Assembly (NCBI RefSeq): GCF_900113685.1
Contig: NZ_FOQG01000013.1
Location: 1 to 64,000 of the forward strand
Direction: 5' to 3'
From: Nocardioides psychrotolerans
GTDB taxonomy: Bacteria > Actinomycetota > Actinomycetes > Propionibacteriales > Nocardioidaceae
DNA length: 64,000 nt
The position numbers and the translations under genes are program-made. Shown one piece after another: positions 23,439 through 33,904 of this stretch. How positions within the stretch are numbered: position 1 is the stretch's first letter; the number at the start of each line of letters is the position of its first letter. Below the pieces are notes generated by a model that was not told the origin of the DNA, did no database searches, and worked only from the letters and a program-made list of their open reading frames with translations.

Positions 23439-24191
23439 ATGAGCACCCACATCGGCGCCGCGGCAGGCGACATCGCTCCCTTCGTCCTGATGCCCGGCGA
23501 CCCGTTGCGCGCGCAGTGGATCGCCGAGACGTTCCTCGACGACGCCCGCTGCTACACCCAGGTGCGCGGGATGCTCGGCTTCACCGGCACCTGGCAGGGC
23601 CAGCGGGTCTCGGTGCAGGGCAGCGGCATGGGCCAGCCGTCGCTGGCGATCTACGTCAACGAGCTGTTCACCGACTACGCCGTGGAGTCGGTGATCCGGG
23701 TCGGCTCCTGCGGGGCGCTGACCGAGCGACTCGCGGTGCGCGACCTCGTCATCGCCTCCGGTGCGTGCACGGACTCCTCGATGAACCGGATCGCCTTCGA
23801 GGGCCTCGACTACGCACCCGTGGCCGACTTCGGGCTGCTGCGCGACGCGGCGGCCGCCGCCGCGGCCAGGGCCGCGACCAGAGGTCCGGGCGGTCCCGCT
23901 GTGCACGTGGGGCTGATCTTCAGCAGCGACTCGTTCTACGCCGCCCGGCCCGAGCTCGCCGCGCGGATGGTCGACTACGGCGTGCTGGCCGTCGAGATGG
24001 AGGCCGCCGCGCTCTACACGCTGGCCGCCAGGCACGGCCGTCGTGCGCTGGCGATCTGCACGGTCTCCGACCACATCGTCACCGGCGAGGAGACCACGTC
24101 CCACGAGCGCGAGCAGACCTTCGGCGAGATGGTCGAGATCGCGTTGACCGCGGGCCTGGTCTCCGGAGCCCCAGGGACCTCAGGGGCATAG
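23439..24191 (+). CDS. deoD: Purine-nucleoside phosphorylase, DeoD type
   Basis: This 250-residue phosphorylase splits purine (deoxy)ribonucleosides with phosphate to give base and sugar 1-phosphate. Typical features are [16 protein letters not shown] (~18-33), [16 protein letters not shown], the phosphate site [17 protein letters not shown] (substrate Glu/Met) and [12 protein letters not shown] with the catalytic Asp. The start is leaderless (TAGGGT 8 nt upstream). It feeds purine salvage and may be functionally allied to the nucleobase cluster further right, but is 9 kb from it. Confidence 0.92.
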   Translation: MSTHIGAAAGDIAPFVLMPGDPLRAQWIAETFLDDARCYTQVRGMLGFTGTWQGQRVSVQGSGMGQPSLAIYVNELFTDYAVESVIRVGSCGALTERLAVRDLVIASGACTDSSMNRIAFEGLDYAPVADFGLLRDAAAAAAARAATRGPGGPAVHVGLIFSSDSFYAARPELAARMVDYGVLAVEMEAAALYTLAARHGRRALAICTVSDHIVTGEETTSHEREQTFGEMVEIALTAGLVSGAPGTSGA

Positions 24192-24219
24192 TCGACGTTT
24201 CCAGGGTGTTGGGACGTGC

Positions 24220-25281
24220 GTGGAGATCCTCGACGCAGTGGTCATCGGCGCCGGCCAGGCCGGCCTGTCCGCGGCCTTCCACCTGGCCCGTCTCGGGATG
24301 AGCCATGTGGTGCTCGACGCCGACGAGGCACCGGGTGGCGCGTGGCAACACCGCTGGGACTCGCTGACGATGCACGACGTCCACGGGATCGCGGCGCTGC
24401 CCGGGTCGACCGCCCCCGGCGACTCGGGACTGCGCGCCAACACCGTGCTGCCGTCGTACTTCTCCGCCTACGAGCGCGTGCACGCGATCCCCGTCGTCCG
24501 TCCGGTCGCGGTCGACCGGGTCGAGGACCAGGACGGGTTGCTGGTGACACGGGCCGCTGACCGGTCGTGGACCAGCCGGGCGCTGGTCAACGCGACCGGC
24601 ACGTGGAGCCACCCGTTCGTGCCGCACTACCCCGGCATCGCGACGTTCGGTGGGGAGCAGCTGCACGCGGCCGACTACCCCGGCCCGGAGCACTTCCGCG
24701 GTCGGCGCACCCTGGTGGTCGGCGGCGGTGCGTCAGCGGTCCAGCTCCTCGGGGAGATCGCGCCGGTCACCGACACGCTGTGGGTCACCCGCCGGCTGCC
24801 GCTGTGGCGCACCGACGACTTCACCCCCGAGGGCGGACGCGCTGCGGTGGCGCTGGTCGAGGACCGCGTCCGGCGCGGGCTCCCGCCGGCGAGCGTCGTC
24901 AGCGTGACCGGGCTCGCGCTACGCGAGCAGGAGCGAGAGGCCTCACTGCTGGGTGCCTACGAGCGGCGGCCGATGTTCGCCGAGATCCAGCCGGACGGCG
25001 TCCGGTGGGCCGACGGCAGCACCTCACGCGTCGACGTGATCCTCTGGGCGACCGGATTCCGCCCGGCGGTCGGCCACCTCGCTCCCCTGCGCCTGCGCAG
25101 CCCGCACGGCGGCATCCAGCTCGACGGCACCACGGTGGTCGCGAACCCCCGCGTTCAGCTCGTGGGGTACGGCCCGTCGGCGAGCACCATCGGCGCCAAC
25201 CGCGCGGGGCGGCAGGCGGCACGCGGCGTTGCCGGCCGGCTCACCGCGGATCGCGCTGAGCCGGTCAGGGACGCAGGCTGA
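24220..25281 (+). CDS. FAD/NAD(P)-dependent monooxygenase-like oxidoreductase
   Basis: This 353-residue flavoprotein of the CzcO/flavin-containing monooxygenase group has the FAD dinucleotide motif GAGQAG (~10-15) and the conserved GGAWQHRWDSL. VNATGTW comes before a second dinucleotide motif, VVGGGASAVQLL (~168-179), for NADPH, and ILWATGFRP near the C-terminus. The substrate cannot be told from sequence; the protein is shorter than Baeyer-Villiger enzymes. The GTG start has no clear Shine-Dalgarno. Its 3' end overlaps the convergent adnB gene by 17 bp. Confidence 0.88.
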   Translation: MEILDAVVIGAGQAGLSAAFHLARLGMSHVVLDADEAPGGAWQHRWDSLTMHDVHGIAALPGSTAPGDSGLRANTVLPSYFSAYERVHAIPVVRPVAVDRVEDQDGLLVTRAADRSWTSRALVNATGTWSHPFVPHYPGIATFGGEQLHAADYPGPEHFRGRRTLVVGGGASAVQLLGEIAPVTDTLWVTRRLPLWRTDDFTPEGGRAAVALVEDRVRRGLPPASVVSVTGLALREQEREASLLGAYERRPMFAEIQPDGVRWADGSTSRVDVILWATGFRPAVGHLAPLRLRSPHGGIQLDGTTVVANPRVQLVGYGPSASTIGANRAGRQAARGVAGRLTADRAEPVRDAG

Positions 25282-28200
25282 GGATCGCCTCGAGCTCCTC
25301 GCGCCCCGGCAGGTCGGGCGGCAGCACCAGCTCTTCGTTGCGGACGTAGTAGAACGCCGCGGCGACCCGCTCGAGCGGCACGTCGTGGAGCTCGGCCCAG
25401 GCCAGGCGGTAGATCGCGAGCTGCAGCGCATCGGCGGTCTGGGCCCGGTTGGTCTTCCAGTCGACGAGCAGGAACCCCTCGCCGGCTGCCGTCGTCTCGG
25501 CGTAGACGGCGTCGATGCGACCGCGCACCACCTGGCCGCCGAGCACCAGCGAGAAGCCGCTCTCGATGGCGAAGGGGGTGCGGTCGCCGAAGGGGCCCTG
25601 CTCGAAGGCCTCGATCAGCTGGTCGAGGTCGGCCTCGTCGTCGATGCCAAGGTCGCCGCGACCGGGCAGGTCATCGGGGTCGAGCAGCGGCTGCTGGCCG
25701 AACCGCGCCTCGACCCAGGCGTGGAAGAGGGTGCCGAAGCGGGCCGCCGGGGACGGTGGCCGCGGCATCGGTCGGACCAGGTCGCGGGCGAACCCGTCGG
25801 GGTCGTCGCGCAGTCGCGCGAGCGCGGTGGCCGACAGGCTGGAGGGCAGGGGGACGGCCACGTCGGTCGAGCGCTCGCGGCGGGCCTCGGCGACCAGCCG
25901 GTCGAGCTCGTCGTCCCACGTGCCGATCCGGGACAGCGCCACGAGGTCGAGCTCCTCGTCCTCGACTGCCACCTTCTCGGGGTCGGCGAGAGCCTCGGCC
26001 ACGAGCTCGGCCGCCGCGATGCGGCGCAGGGCCTCGGCGGTCCGCTCGGTGACCGGCCAGGGGAACTCCCGCCGGCCGAGGCGCAGGGGGTTGGGGGTGC
26101 CTTTGGGCGGGGTGTCGCGCCACTCCAGCGGTGCGACGCCCCAGGACGCCATGGTCGCGCGGATCGTGAGCTGGTAGGGCGAGGGACCCAGCGGGCTCTT
26201 GCGCTCCTCGTTCCACACGTAGGAGGACACCGCCAGCCGGTGCCGGGCTCGCGTCAGGGCGACGTAGGCGAGCCGGAGCTCCTCGGTGGCCTCGTGCTCC
26301 TTGGTGTCCTGCTGGAGGCGGGTGAGCCCGGCCTTGTCATGGGTGCGGAGCACCGGGAGGTCACGCGCGTCGCCGCGCAACGGGGTCGGGAGCAGCTCGA
26401 GGCGCGTCGGCCACAGGCCGCGGCTTCGGGTGACGGGGAACTTCTCGAGGCAGGCGCCGACGAGGAACACGATGTCCCACTCCAGGCCTTTGGCGCGGTG
26501 CACGGTGAGGAGCTTGACCGAGTCGGCCTCGCTCGGGGTGGCGACGTCCATGCCGTTGCCGAGCTCGTCCTCGGCCTCGAGCCAGGCCAGCAGCGACGGC
26601 AGCGTGACCGTGCCGTCGATGGCCTGGAAGTCGGCGACCGCTTTGACGAAGAGGTCGAGGTTCTCCCGTCGGGCGCGGGCCGCCTCGCTGACCGAGGACG
26701 CCAGCTCCACGTCGATGCCGCAGGTGTCGATGATGCGCCGGACCAGCTCGAGCAGCGGCTCGCCGGCGTGGGCACGCAGCTGGCGCAGCTCGGTCGAGAG
26801 CAGGGCGAAGCGCTCGCGCGCGGACCCGGAGTAGGCGGCCTCGCCGGGGTCGTCGAGGGCGTCGGAGAGGGCAACCACCTCGGTGGGATCGGCACCGGCG
26901 ACGGCCTGGGTCAGCTCGTCGGCCAGGCTCAGCCCGGCACGGGCGGGGCGTCGGGACCCGGCGAGCAGCTGAGCCCGCTTGCCGAGCAGTGCGAGGTCGC
27001 GTGGTCCGATCGCCCAGCGGTGGCCGGTGAGCAGCGTGAGCACCTCCGCGTTGGCGGTGAGGTCGTCGATGAGCGTCAGCGTGGCGAGGACCTCGGAGAC
27101 CTCCGGCAGGCGCAGCAGCCCCTTGAGACCCACGATCTCGACCGGGATCCCTGCCGACGACAGGCTGTCGAACACGTCGGCAGCATGGTTGTTGTCGCGC
27201 ACGAGGACACCGATCTCGCGCCAGTGCGACCCGTCGGCGTCGCCGCGGGAAGCGATCACCTGGTCGGTCAGCCAGGCGAGCTCGTCGGCGTAGGTCTCGT
27301 GGACCAGGGTCTGCACCGCGCCCTCGGCGTCGGTGCCGCTCTCGAGCGGCTCGACCTGGGGGAACTGGCGGTAGAGCGGCTCGGCGATCCGGTTGGCGAC
27401 CTGGAGGATCCGCTGGTCGGAGCGACGGTTGACCGTGAGGTGGAACGTCGTGACGTCTCCCCCGTTCTCGCGGCCGGCAGGCGGGAAGTCCTCGCCGAAG
27501 CGCAAGATGTTGGAGACCGACGCACCCCGCCAGCCGTAGATCGCCTGGTTGGGGTCCCCGACGGCGGTCACAGGATGGCCGTCGGCGAAGAGCCGGCGCA
27601 GCATCAGGGCCTGGGCGACCGAGGTGTCCTGGTATTCGTCGAGCAGGACGATGCGATATTTGCCGCGCTCGACCTCGCCGACGACGGGGTGCTCGTCGGC
27701 CAGCCGCGCCGCCAGGGCGATCTGGTCGGAGAAGTCCATCAACCCCAGGGTCGCCTTGAGCCGGCGGTAGTCGTCGACCAGGAACAGGGCCTCGGCCCGC
27801 CGGGCGACGGCGCTCGCCACCTTGGCGTGGTCACTCTTGTTGCCGGCGAGACCGACGTCGAAGCGCGGCCACTGGTCGGCGTCGAAGGCCCGCAGCCGGT
27901 CGACGTCGACCAGGTGCTCGCTGAGCGCCGACTCCAGGCGCAGGATGTAGTCGATGACGTGCTTGGGGCTGTCGGAGAGCTGCTCGACCGACCCCGTGTG
28001 CCGGTCGATCACGCGAGCCGCCAGCTGGTAGCGGGAGGCGTCGGCCATGACGCGGGTGTCGGGCTCGTGACCGATGCGCAGGCCGTGCTCGGCCAGGAGG
28101 CTGGAGGCGTAGGCGTTGTAGGTCGCCACCATCGGCTCGAGCACCTCCTCGGCGCCGTCCTCGTCGATGGTGACGCCCCGACCGTGCCCGGCGTCGGCGA

Positions 28201-28501
28201 GCGCGGCACGGATGCGGTGGGCCAGCTCGCTGGCGGCCTTGGTCGTGAAGGTGAGGCCCAGGACCTCGTCGGGCCGGACCTGGCCGGTGGCCACGAGGTA
28301 GACCACGCGGGCGGCCATCAAGGACGTCTTGCCGGAGCCGGCACCGGCAATCACGACGGCCGGCTCCAGGGGGGCCGACACGGCCGCCCACTGCTGATCG
28401 CTCACGGCGTAGTCGGTGCCCATCAGCCGCTGCAGGTCGGCCGGGGAGTCGAGGGTGACGGGCTCGACGGCGGGAGCAGTCACGTCGGTCGTCGTCGTCA
28501 C
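25265..28501 (-). CDS. adnB: AdnB-type helicase-nuclease (double-strand break end resection)
   Basis: This 1078-residue UvrD-like helicase has Walker A IAGAGSGKTS (~51-60), LLDEYQDTSVAQ, motif VI-like LAYVALTRARHRLAVS and a C-terminal RecB-type nuclease domain (RGRIDAVYAE, then LLVDWKTNR near ~1005). AdnAB is the actinobacterial counterpart of AddAB/RecBCD, resecting DNA ends for homologous recombination. The GTG at 28501 overlaps the adnA stop (GTGA), so the two subunits are translationally coupled. The frame is open 11 codons further upstream but without support. Length matches mycobacterial AdnB. Confidence 0.92.
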   Translation of the reverse strand: MTTTTDVTAPAVEPVTLDSPADLQRLMGTDYAVSDQQWAAVSAPLEPAVVIAGAGSGKTSLMAARVVYLVATGQVRPDEVLGLTFTTKAASELAHRIRAALADAGHGRGVTIDEDGAEEVLEPMVATYNAYASSLLAEHGLRIGHEPDTRVMADASRYQLAARVIDRHTGSVEQLSDSPKHVIDYILRLESALSEHLVDVDRLRAFDADQWPRFDVGLAGNKSDHAKVASAVARRAEALFLVDDYRRLKATLGLMDFSDQIALAARLADEHPVVGEVERGKYRIVLLDEYQDTSVAQALMLRRLFADGHPVTAVGDPNQAIYGWRGASVSNILRFGEDFPPAGRENGGDVTTFHLTVNRRSDQRILQVANRIAEPLYRQFPQVEPLESGTDAEGAVQTLVHETYADELAWLTDQVIASRGDADGSHWREIGVLVRDNNHAADVFDSLSSAGIPVEIVGLKGLLRLPEVSEVLATLTLIDDLTANAEVLTLLTGHRWAIGPRDLALLGKRAQLLAGSRRPARAGLSLADELTQAVAGADPTEVVALSDALDDPGEAAYSGSARERFALLSTELRQLRAHAGEPLLELVRRIIDTCGIDVELASSVSEAARARRENLDLFVKAVADFQAIDGTVTLPSLLAWLEAEDELGNGMDVATPSEADSVKLLTVHRAKGLEWDIVFLVGACLEKFPVTRSRGLWPTRLELLPTPLRGDARDLPVLRTHDKAGLTRLQQDTKEHEATEELRLAYVALTRARHRLAVSSYVWNEERKSPLGPSPYQLTIRATMASWGVAPLEWRDTPPKGTPNPLRLGRREFPWPVTERTAEALRRIAAAELVAEALADPEKVAVEDEELDLVALSRIGTWDDELDRLVAEARRERSTDVAVPLPSSLSATALARLRDDPDGFARDLVRPMPRPPSPAARFGTLFHAWVEARFGQQPLLDPDDLPGRGDLGIDDEADLDQLIEAFEQGPFGDRTPFAIESGFSLVLGGQVVRGRIDAVYAETTAAGEGFLLVDWKTNRAQTADALQLAIYRLAWAELHDVPLERVAAAFYYVRNEELVLPPDLPGREELEAILSLRP

Positions 28502-31500
28502 GAGAGCACTGTCCCGGAGTGCTTGGACGGGCACAGGCTGTGGAAGTCGCAGTAGTCGCAGTGGCCTCCGGGCCTGGCGGGGAAGGTCTCTGCGCGGATG
28601 GCGTCGACGGCCGCCATCAGCTGGACCTCGATAGGCCGGCGGCCCTCCTCGTCGGGCTCCTGTGGCTCCTGCCGCTGGACCTTGAGCTTCTGGTAGGCCT
28701 CGTGACGCAGCTGCCAGAGCTCGGCACCGCCTGCCTCGGCGGGCGCCGTCACGCCGTCGATCTCGTCGACCGCGCCGTGCTCGACGGCCAGCTGGTAGAG
28801 GCCGAGCTGGGGGTGGACCTTGACGTCGTCGCCGGTCGGGGTCTGCTTGCCGGTCTTGAGGTCGATGACGACCACACGCCCGTCGGCGTCCAGCTCGAGC
28901 CGGTCGGCGTAGCCGTGGAGGCGGACCTCCTCGCCGTTGGGCAGCGGCACGATCGCGCTGAGCTGCTTCTCGGTGTCGAGGACCTGGCGCGCCTCGGGGC
29001 GCTGGTGCCAGGCCAGGAACCGCAGCAACGCCTTGGCGACCTCGACGCGCTCGCGCTGACCCGACCAGGGCGTGCGGAAGGGCACCTGGGCCCAGACCGA
29101 GTCGACGTGGTCCATCAGGCCCTCGACCACCTCGGTGGGCGGGGCACTCGTGTCGATGTCGCCGCGGCTGATCCGGTCGGCGAGGGCGTGCACGACGTTG
29201 CCGAACCCCTGCGCCTGGGTCGAGGCCCGCTCTCCTCCGGCCTCGGCCTCAAGGAACCACTTGGCCGGGCACACCTCGAGACTGGTCAGGGCCGTGGCCG
29301 AGAGGCGCACCGGCTCGTCGACCGGACGCAGCGGCTGGTCGGAGACGCTGGACGCGCGGGTGCCCCACCACGAGGCGGGGTCGGCGGTGGGGATCCATGC
29401 GGCGCCGGCGCGGTGCTCGGTGACCAGGCGCGCGAGGCGGCGGGCGGCGGCCCGTCGCAGCGGCTCGGCGACCGTCTCGTCGGCGGCCGTGCGGCGCAGC
29501 TCGGCGACCAGGCCGGGCAGCGACAACGGCCGGGCGGGACGGCCCTGACGGTGCTCGACGCGGATCCCGAGCTCGTCGAGGAAGCGCGAGGCCTGCTCGC
29601 CGTCGTCGTCGGTGGAGGCGACCGCACTGACGACGAGCCGCTCGCGGGCGCGGGTGCACGCGACGTAGAACAGCCGGCGCTCGTCGGCCAGGAGCTCACG
29701 GGACGTGGTCGGCGGCACCAGCCCGTCGGTGCCGATGCGGTCGGCCTGGAGCAGCGTGGCCCGGCGTCGCAGGTCGGGCCAGCCCTCCTCCTGGACGTGG
29801 GCGACCACGACCAGGCGCCACTCGAGTCCCTTGGAGCGGTGAGCGGTGAGCAGCCGGACCGACTCACCGCGGATGCCCTGCTCGGCCAGGGTGTCGCCCG
29901 GGATCTGCTGGGCGACCAGGGTGCTGAGGAAGGACGCCAGACCGGTGTGGCCCCGCCTCTCCTCGACGCGGGCGGCCTCGTCGAACAGCGCGCACACCGC
30001 GTCGAGGTCGCGGTGGGCACTGCGGGCCTGGGACCCGCCGCGACCGACCTGGGTCTGCAACCGGTCGGGCCAGTCGGTGCCGGACCACAGCAGCCAGAGG
30101 ATCTCCTCGGTCGTCGCGCCGTCCTGGAGCCCGGCGTGGGCGCGGTGCACCAGGGTGGTCAGCGCTCGCGCCTTGCCGACCGCCCGGACGTCACCGGCCG
30201 GGTCGAGCCCCGCCAGCACGCTGGGGACGGCCAGGGCTGCGCGCAGGAGCTCGGGTGAGCTCGTGGGCTGACGCTCCTCCAGGGTGGCCAGCACCCGGTC
30301 GCGGGCCCGCAGCAGGCGGGCCAGCACCCGCACGTCGGCGGCGTCGAGCCCGGCGAGCGGCGACTGGAAGAGCCCCTGGGCACGCTGCGGGTCCACGAAT
30401 CCGTCGGCCTGGGGGTCCGCCACGGCGAGGTGCAGCACGGCGGAGAGCGCGTCGACCAGGACGTGGACGGCCGGCTCCTGCACCAGGGGGGTCTCGTCAC
30501 CGGCCACCTCAACCGGCACCCCGGCCGCGGCGAGCGAACGGCGCAGCGGAGGGATCGACGTGCGGCCGGAGCGGACGAGGACGGCCATCTCCGACCAGCC
30601 GATGCCGTCCTCGAGGTGGGCACGGCGCAGGAGGTCGGCGAGGTGCTCTGCCTCGGCGCGCTCGGTGTCGAAGGTGAGCACGTGGACCCGACCGTCGCCG
30701 TGGTGACCGCTGGCCTGCGGGCTGAGGAACTGCTCGCGGGCCGTGGTGTCGATCGATCCCGGCATCGGGAGGCGGGACGCCACGCGCTGGGAGGCGCGCA
30801 GCAGCGCAGGACCGAAACGACGCGTGGTGCGCAGGACGACCACGTCGGCTCGAGCCCCGTCGGTGCGGGGGAAGGCGGTCGGGAAGTCGAGGATGCCGCG
30901 AATCTCGGCCCCGCGGAAGGAGTAGATCGACTGGTGGGGGTCGCCGACGACCGTGAGGTCCCGACCGTCGCCTGCGAGCGCACGCAGCAGCGCGACCTGG
31001 CCGGGGTCGGTGTCCTGGTATTCGTCCACGAAGACGTGGCGGTAGGTGCGACGCAGCTGACCGCGGTGCTCCTCGGCGACGAGGACCGCGCGGCGGATCA
31101 AGTCGGCGTAGTCGACGGCGCCGCGGGAGTCGAGGACCGTGAGGTATTGCTCGAGGAAGGCCCCGGCTGCGACGTAGGCCGGCAGGTCGTGCTCGCGCCC
31201 GAGCGCGATCAGGTCGTCTCCCTCGAGCCCCTTCTCCCGCGCCCGGGAGAGCACCGCCTGCACCTCGACCGCGAAGCCGCGGGTGCCGACGGCGCGGCGC
31301 AGCGACTCGGGCCAACGCACCGACTCGGGCGCGTCGGTGAGGAGCTCCTGCAGGACGACGTCCTGCTCGGGGGCGGTGAGCAGGCGCAGCGGGCCTTCGT
31401 AGAGCTCGTCGGGCGCGTGCTGACGGATCAGGCCGTAGGCGAAGGAGTGGAACGTCGAGCCGATGCTGGTCGTCATCGTGCGACCCAGGCGGGCCGTGAC

Positions 31501-31746
31501 CCGGTCGCGAAGCTGCTCGGCGGCCTTGCGGGAGAAGGTCAGCGCGAGGATCTCGTCGGGCTGCGCACCGTCCTCGACGCGCCGGGCGATCGCCTCCACC
31601 AACGTCGTGGTCTTGCCCGTGCCCGGCCCGGCCAGGACCAGCAGCGGCCCGCCTGCGTGGTCGACCACCTGCTGCTGGTGCGCGTCGAGGGTGGGCACCG
31701 CTGCACGGGCCTCGGGGCGGACGAGGTGGTAGGTCGGCGAGGGCAC
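28498..31746 (-). CDS. adnA: AdnA-type helicase-nuclease subunit
   Basis: This 1082-residue SF1A helicase has Walker A LAGPGTGKTTT (~36-46), FVDEYQDTDPGQ and motif VI FYVACTRARERLVVS. A C-terminal nuclease domain carries VVIDLKTGK and the late cysteine cluster GGHCDYCDFHSLCP, which together with an upstream Cys (EVCPAKWF) resembles the Fe-S staple of AddB/AdnA-type nucleases. It forms a heterodimer with AdnB. The GTG start at 31746 has GAGGTGA upstream. It is the first gene of the pair and sits 52 bp from the stop of the GNAT-cupin gene. Confidence 0.92.
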   Translation of the reverse strand: MPSPTYHLVRPEARAAVPTLDAHQQQVVDHAGGPLLVLAGPGTGKTTTLVEAIARRVEDGAQPDEILALTFSRKAAEQLRDRVTARLGRTMTTSIGSTFHSFAYGLIRQHAPDELYEGPLRLLTAPEQDVVLQELLTDAPESVRWPESLRRAVGTRGFAVEVQAVLSRAREKGLEGDDLIALGREHDLPAYVAAGAFLEQYLTVLDSRGAVDYADLIRRAVLVAEEHRGQLRRTYRHVFVDEYQDTDPGQVALLRALAGDGRDLTVVGDPHQSIYSFRGAEIRGILDFPTAFPRTDGARADVVVLRTTRRFGPALLRASQRVASRLPMPGSIDTTAREQFLSPQASGHHGDGRVHVLTFDTERAEAEHLADLLRRAHLEDGIGWSEMAVLVRSGRTSIPPLRRSLAAAGVPVEVAGDETPLVQEPAVHVLVDALSAVLHLAVADPQADGFVDPQRAQGLFQSPLAGLDAADVRVLARLLRARDRVLATLEERQPTSSPELLRAALAVPSVLAGLDPAGDVRAVGKARALTTLVHRAHAGLQDGATTEEILWLLWSGTDWPDRLQTQVGRGGSQARSAHRDLDAVCALFDEAARVEERRGHTGLASFLSTLVAQQIPGDTLAEQGIRGESVRLLTAHRSKGLEWRLVVVAHVQEEGWPDLRRRATLLQADRIGTDGLVPPTTSRELLADERRLFYVACTRARERLVVSAVASTDDDGEQASRFLDELGIRVEHRQGRPARPLSLPGLVAELRRTAADETVAEPLRRAAARRLARLVTEHRAGAAWIPTADPASWWGTRASSVSDQPLRPVDEPVRLSATALTSLEVCPAKWFLEAEAGGERASTQAQGFGNVVHALADRISRGDIDTSAPPTEVVEGLMDHVDSVWAQVPFRTPWSGQRERVEVAKALLRFLAWHQRPEARQVLDTEKQLSAIVPLPNGEEVRLHGYADRLELDADGRVVVIDLKTGKQTPTGDDVKVHPQLGLYQLAVEHGAVDEIDGVTAPAEAGGAELWQLRHEAYQKLKVQRQEPQEPDEEGRRPIEVQLMAAVDAIRAETFPARPGGHCDYCDFHSLCPSKHSGTVLS

Positions 31747-31798
31747 GAGGTCACCTCATCACATGGTGCCGACAGTGGGGGGCGGGGTCGGCACCGCG

Positions 31799-32677
31799 TC
31801 ACGCGAGCTCGAAGTCGGCGAAGTCGAAGCCCGGCGAGACCAAGCAGCTCACGAGCGCGTCGTCGGGCGAGAGCACCGTGCGCTGCCAGACGCCGTTCGG
31901 CACGAGCGCCTGCGGTCGGCCCGCATCCACGACCACGCTCGGCCCGGCCACGGGCAACGGGCCGTCACCGCCGAGCTCGATGGTGACGACACCGGTGTGG
32001 ACCAACCAGAGCTCGTCGGAGGCCACCCGGTGCCAGGCCGAGGACTCCCCCGCGGGCAGCAGGAAGTAGATCAGCGTCGCCGTCGGACGGATCCGGCCGT
32101 CGGGGAGGGTGACGGAGACCGGCGAGGCCCAGGTCTGGCGGTACCAACCGCCCTCGGGATGCGGCTGCAGGTCGTGTACGACGGCGAGAGCGGGCCGTCG
32201 TAGGTGCCTGACGTAGCGGTGGTTGGGCACGAGGATCGGGCCATCGGGGCCTTCGGCCGCGTAGTCGACGACCCCCTCGTCGACCCACCCCTCACGTTCG
32301 TAGAAGCGACGGGCTCGGGCGTTGCCGACGGCCGCGACCAGCCAGGCCCGCTCGTGGCCGGTGGCGGCGACCCGACGCAACCCGGCCGCCATCAACGCGG
32401 CGGCCACGCCCGTGCCCCGGTGGCGTCGGTCGACGAAGACCTGCTCGAGCTCGGCGTCGACCACCGTCACGAAGCCGGCCACCGCGCCGTCCACCACGGC
32501 GAGGGTCGTCTGGGCGATCCGGTCGGCGGTGCGAGTGCGGAAGGAGGCCGGCGTGCGCACGGCCGTCAGCTCGTCGGGGACGTGCCCGTCGTGGCCGTCG
32601 TGCCAGCCGGTGTCCCAGATCGATGCCACCGCCTCGACGTCGTCGGGGGTGGCCGGACGCAGCACGAGCTCGCTCAC
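31799..32677 (-). CDS. Fusion of a GNAT acetyltransferase and a DUF985 cupin
   Basis: Residues ~1-155 are a GNAT domain (LRPATPDDVEAVASIW, then the acetyl-CoA loop VDRRHRGTGVAAALM and NARARRFYEREGW). Residues ~165-292 are a DUF985-type cupin (LQPHPEGGWYRQTW, LLPAGESSAWHRVASDELW and the late ALVSCLVSPGFDFADFEL). The GNAT part transfers an acetyl group to an unknown amine; DUF985 cupins may bind sugars or act as epimerase-like proteins. The fusion implies that both act on one substrate. TAGGTT on the minus strand lies 6 nt before the GTG start (leaderless). Confidence 0.88.
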   Translation of the reverse strand: MSELVLRPATPDDVEAVASIWDTGWHDGHDGHVPDELTAVRTPASFRTRTADRIAQTTLAVVDGAVAGFVTVVDAELEQVFVDRRHRGTGVAAALMAAGLRRVAATGHERAWLVAAVGNARARRFYEREGWVDEGVVDYAAEGPDGPILVPNHRYVRHLRRPALAVVHDLQPHPEGGWYRQTWASPVSVTLPDGRIRPTATLIYFLLPAGESSAWHRVASDELWLVHTGVVTIELGGDGPLPVAGPSVVVDAGRPQALVPNGVWQRTVLSPDDALVSCLVSPGFDFADFELA

Positions 32678-32778
32678 CCGTCCAACCTAGGGCGTGCCTG
32701 GTCGGCGGCCCTCGACGCGGGTGGCTCGGAGTCCTCCGAGTCCGACCTCGCCGTGGCAGGGCCGCCAACCTCGCGGCC

Positions 32779-33882
32779 TCAGCCCAGGTCGACGATCGCG
32801 GCGACGGGGCCGCCGCCGTCGGGTCCCTGGTGGGCGGCAGAGACCGAGACGAACACGGCGGGGTCACCGGTGACGGCTGCGGTGACGCCACCGACGGCGG
32901 CCTTGATCTGGCGGTGCCAGTGCACGTCGGAGTCGTCGAGCATCGCGTTGCGACGGCCGCGGACGCTGCCGTCCTGCGAGACCTCGCACTTGAGGAAGAC
33001 GTTGACCAGTCGGCCGTCGAGGTCGGAGGTGTGCGGACGCTCCGGCAGGTTGAGCCCGGCCGAGCGGATCGCGTCCCAGATGCCGTCGGAGTCGAGGGCG
33101 TCCTTCATCACGGAGTGACCGACGCGGTAGCGACCACCGATGCCCTGGGCGTTACCGACCACGACGACCTGCGCCACGTCGAGCTCGACGCCAGAGGAGC
33201 AGGAGGCGACGGCGGAGTAGAGCGAGCGGTCGTGCATGACGTCGGCATCGGTCGGCATCTCGATCTCGCCGAGGGCGACCGCGATCCCGAGGGCGGTGCA
33301 CCCGTTCGAGAGGTCCATCGACTCGTGGGTGTGCTCGGTCCACACGCTCTTGCCGCGCGACTTGGCGTCGCGGATGGTGTGGACGGTCAGCAACGGCGTC
33401 TTGGTCTGGACGTAGTGGACGTCGGCGACGTCGGTGATGCCGGCCTTGGCCATCGCCTCCTTCACCGCGACGGCAACCTTGGAGACCATGGCGACACGAC
33501 CGATGTCCTCGGGGAGCAGCTGCTCGCTCATCGCGAACCCGACCGTGAGACGCGCCTCGTCGCTCTGGACGGCGTCCTCCTTCGGCACGGTCGCGAAGAT
33601 GGTGGCGTGGGGGCTGATCACCCCGTCGGTGCCGCCGGACCACACGATCGGGACCTGCTTGACCTGGTCGGCCGGGGCGCCCTTCTCGATGAGCACCTCA
33701 CGGAAGGCGCGGTCGGAGATGATCCGGGTGTAGTCGTTCACCCCGCCGTTGCCCTCGGTCTTGCCGATGATCGCGATCACGCGGTCGGCGGCCATGACGC
33801 CGTCGTCGATGAGCTTCGCGAGCTCGGAGGCGTCGGAGACGGAGTGGATCGGGACCTTGCGTACTTCGATGGCGTCGGGCAT
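32779..33882 (-). CDS. Ring-opening amidohydrolase, barbiturase / cyanuric acid hydrolase family
   Basis: This 367-residue protein belongs to the small AtzD/barbiturase family, which opens six-membered cyclic amides with a triple-Ser/Lys active site from three repeated domains. Matching signatures are [16 protein letters not shown] (~38-53), [24 protein letters not shown], the domain-2 Ser region [10 protein letters not shown] and [18 protein letters not shown] in the third domain. Barbiturase turns barbiturate into ureidomalonate. The neighbouring uracil-type permease and molybdenum hydroxylase favour barbiturate over cyanuric acid. The start at 33882 lies 23 bp after the carbamate kinase stop, in the same orientation. 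Confidence 0.9.
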   Translation of the reverse strand: MPDAIEVRKVPIHSVSDASELAKLIDDGVMAADRVIAIIGKTEGNGGVNDYTRIISDRAFREVLIEKGAPADQVKQVPIVWSGGTDGVISPHATIFATVPKEDAVQSDEARLTVGFAMSEQLLPEDIGRVAMVSKVAVAVKEAMAKAGITDVADVHYVQTKTPLLTVHTIRDAKSRGKSVWTEHTHESMDLSNGCTALGIAVALGEIEMPTDADVMHDRSLYSAVASCSSGVELDVAQVVVVGNAQGIGGRYRVGHSVMKDALDSDGIWDAIRSAGLNLPERPHTSDLDGRLVNVFLKCEVSQDGSVRGRRNAMLDDSDVHWHRQIKAAVGGVTAAVTGDPAVFVSVSAAHQGPDGGGPVAAIVDLG

Positions 33883-33904
33883 GTGGCTGCTCTCCTGGTG
33901 GGGG

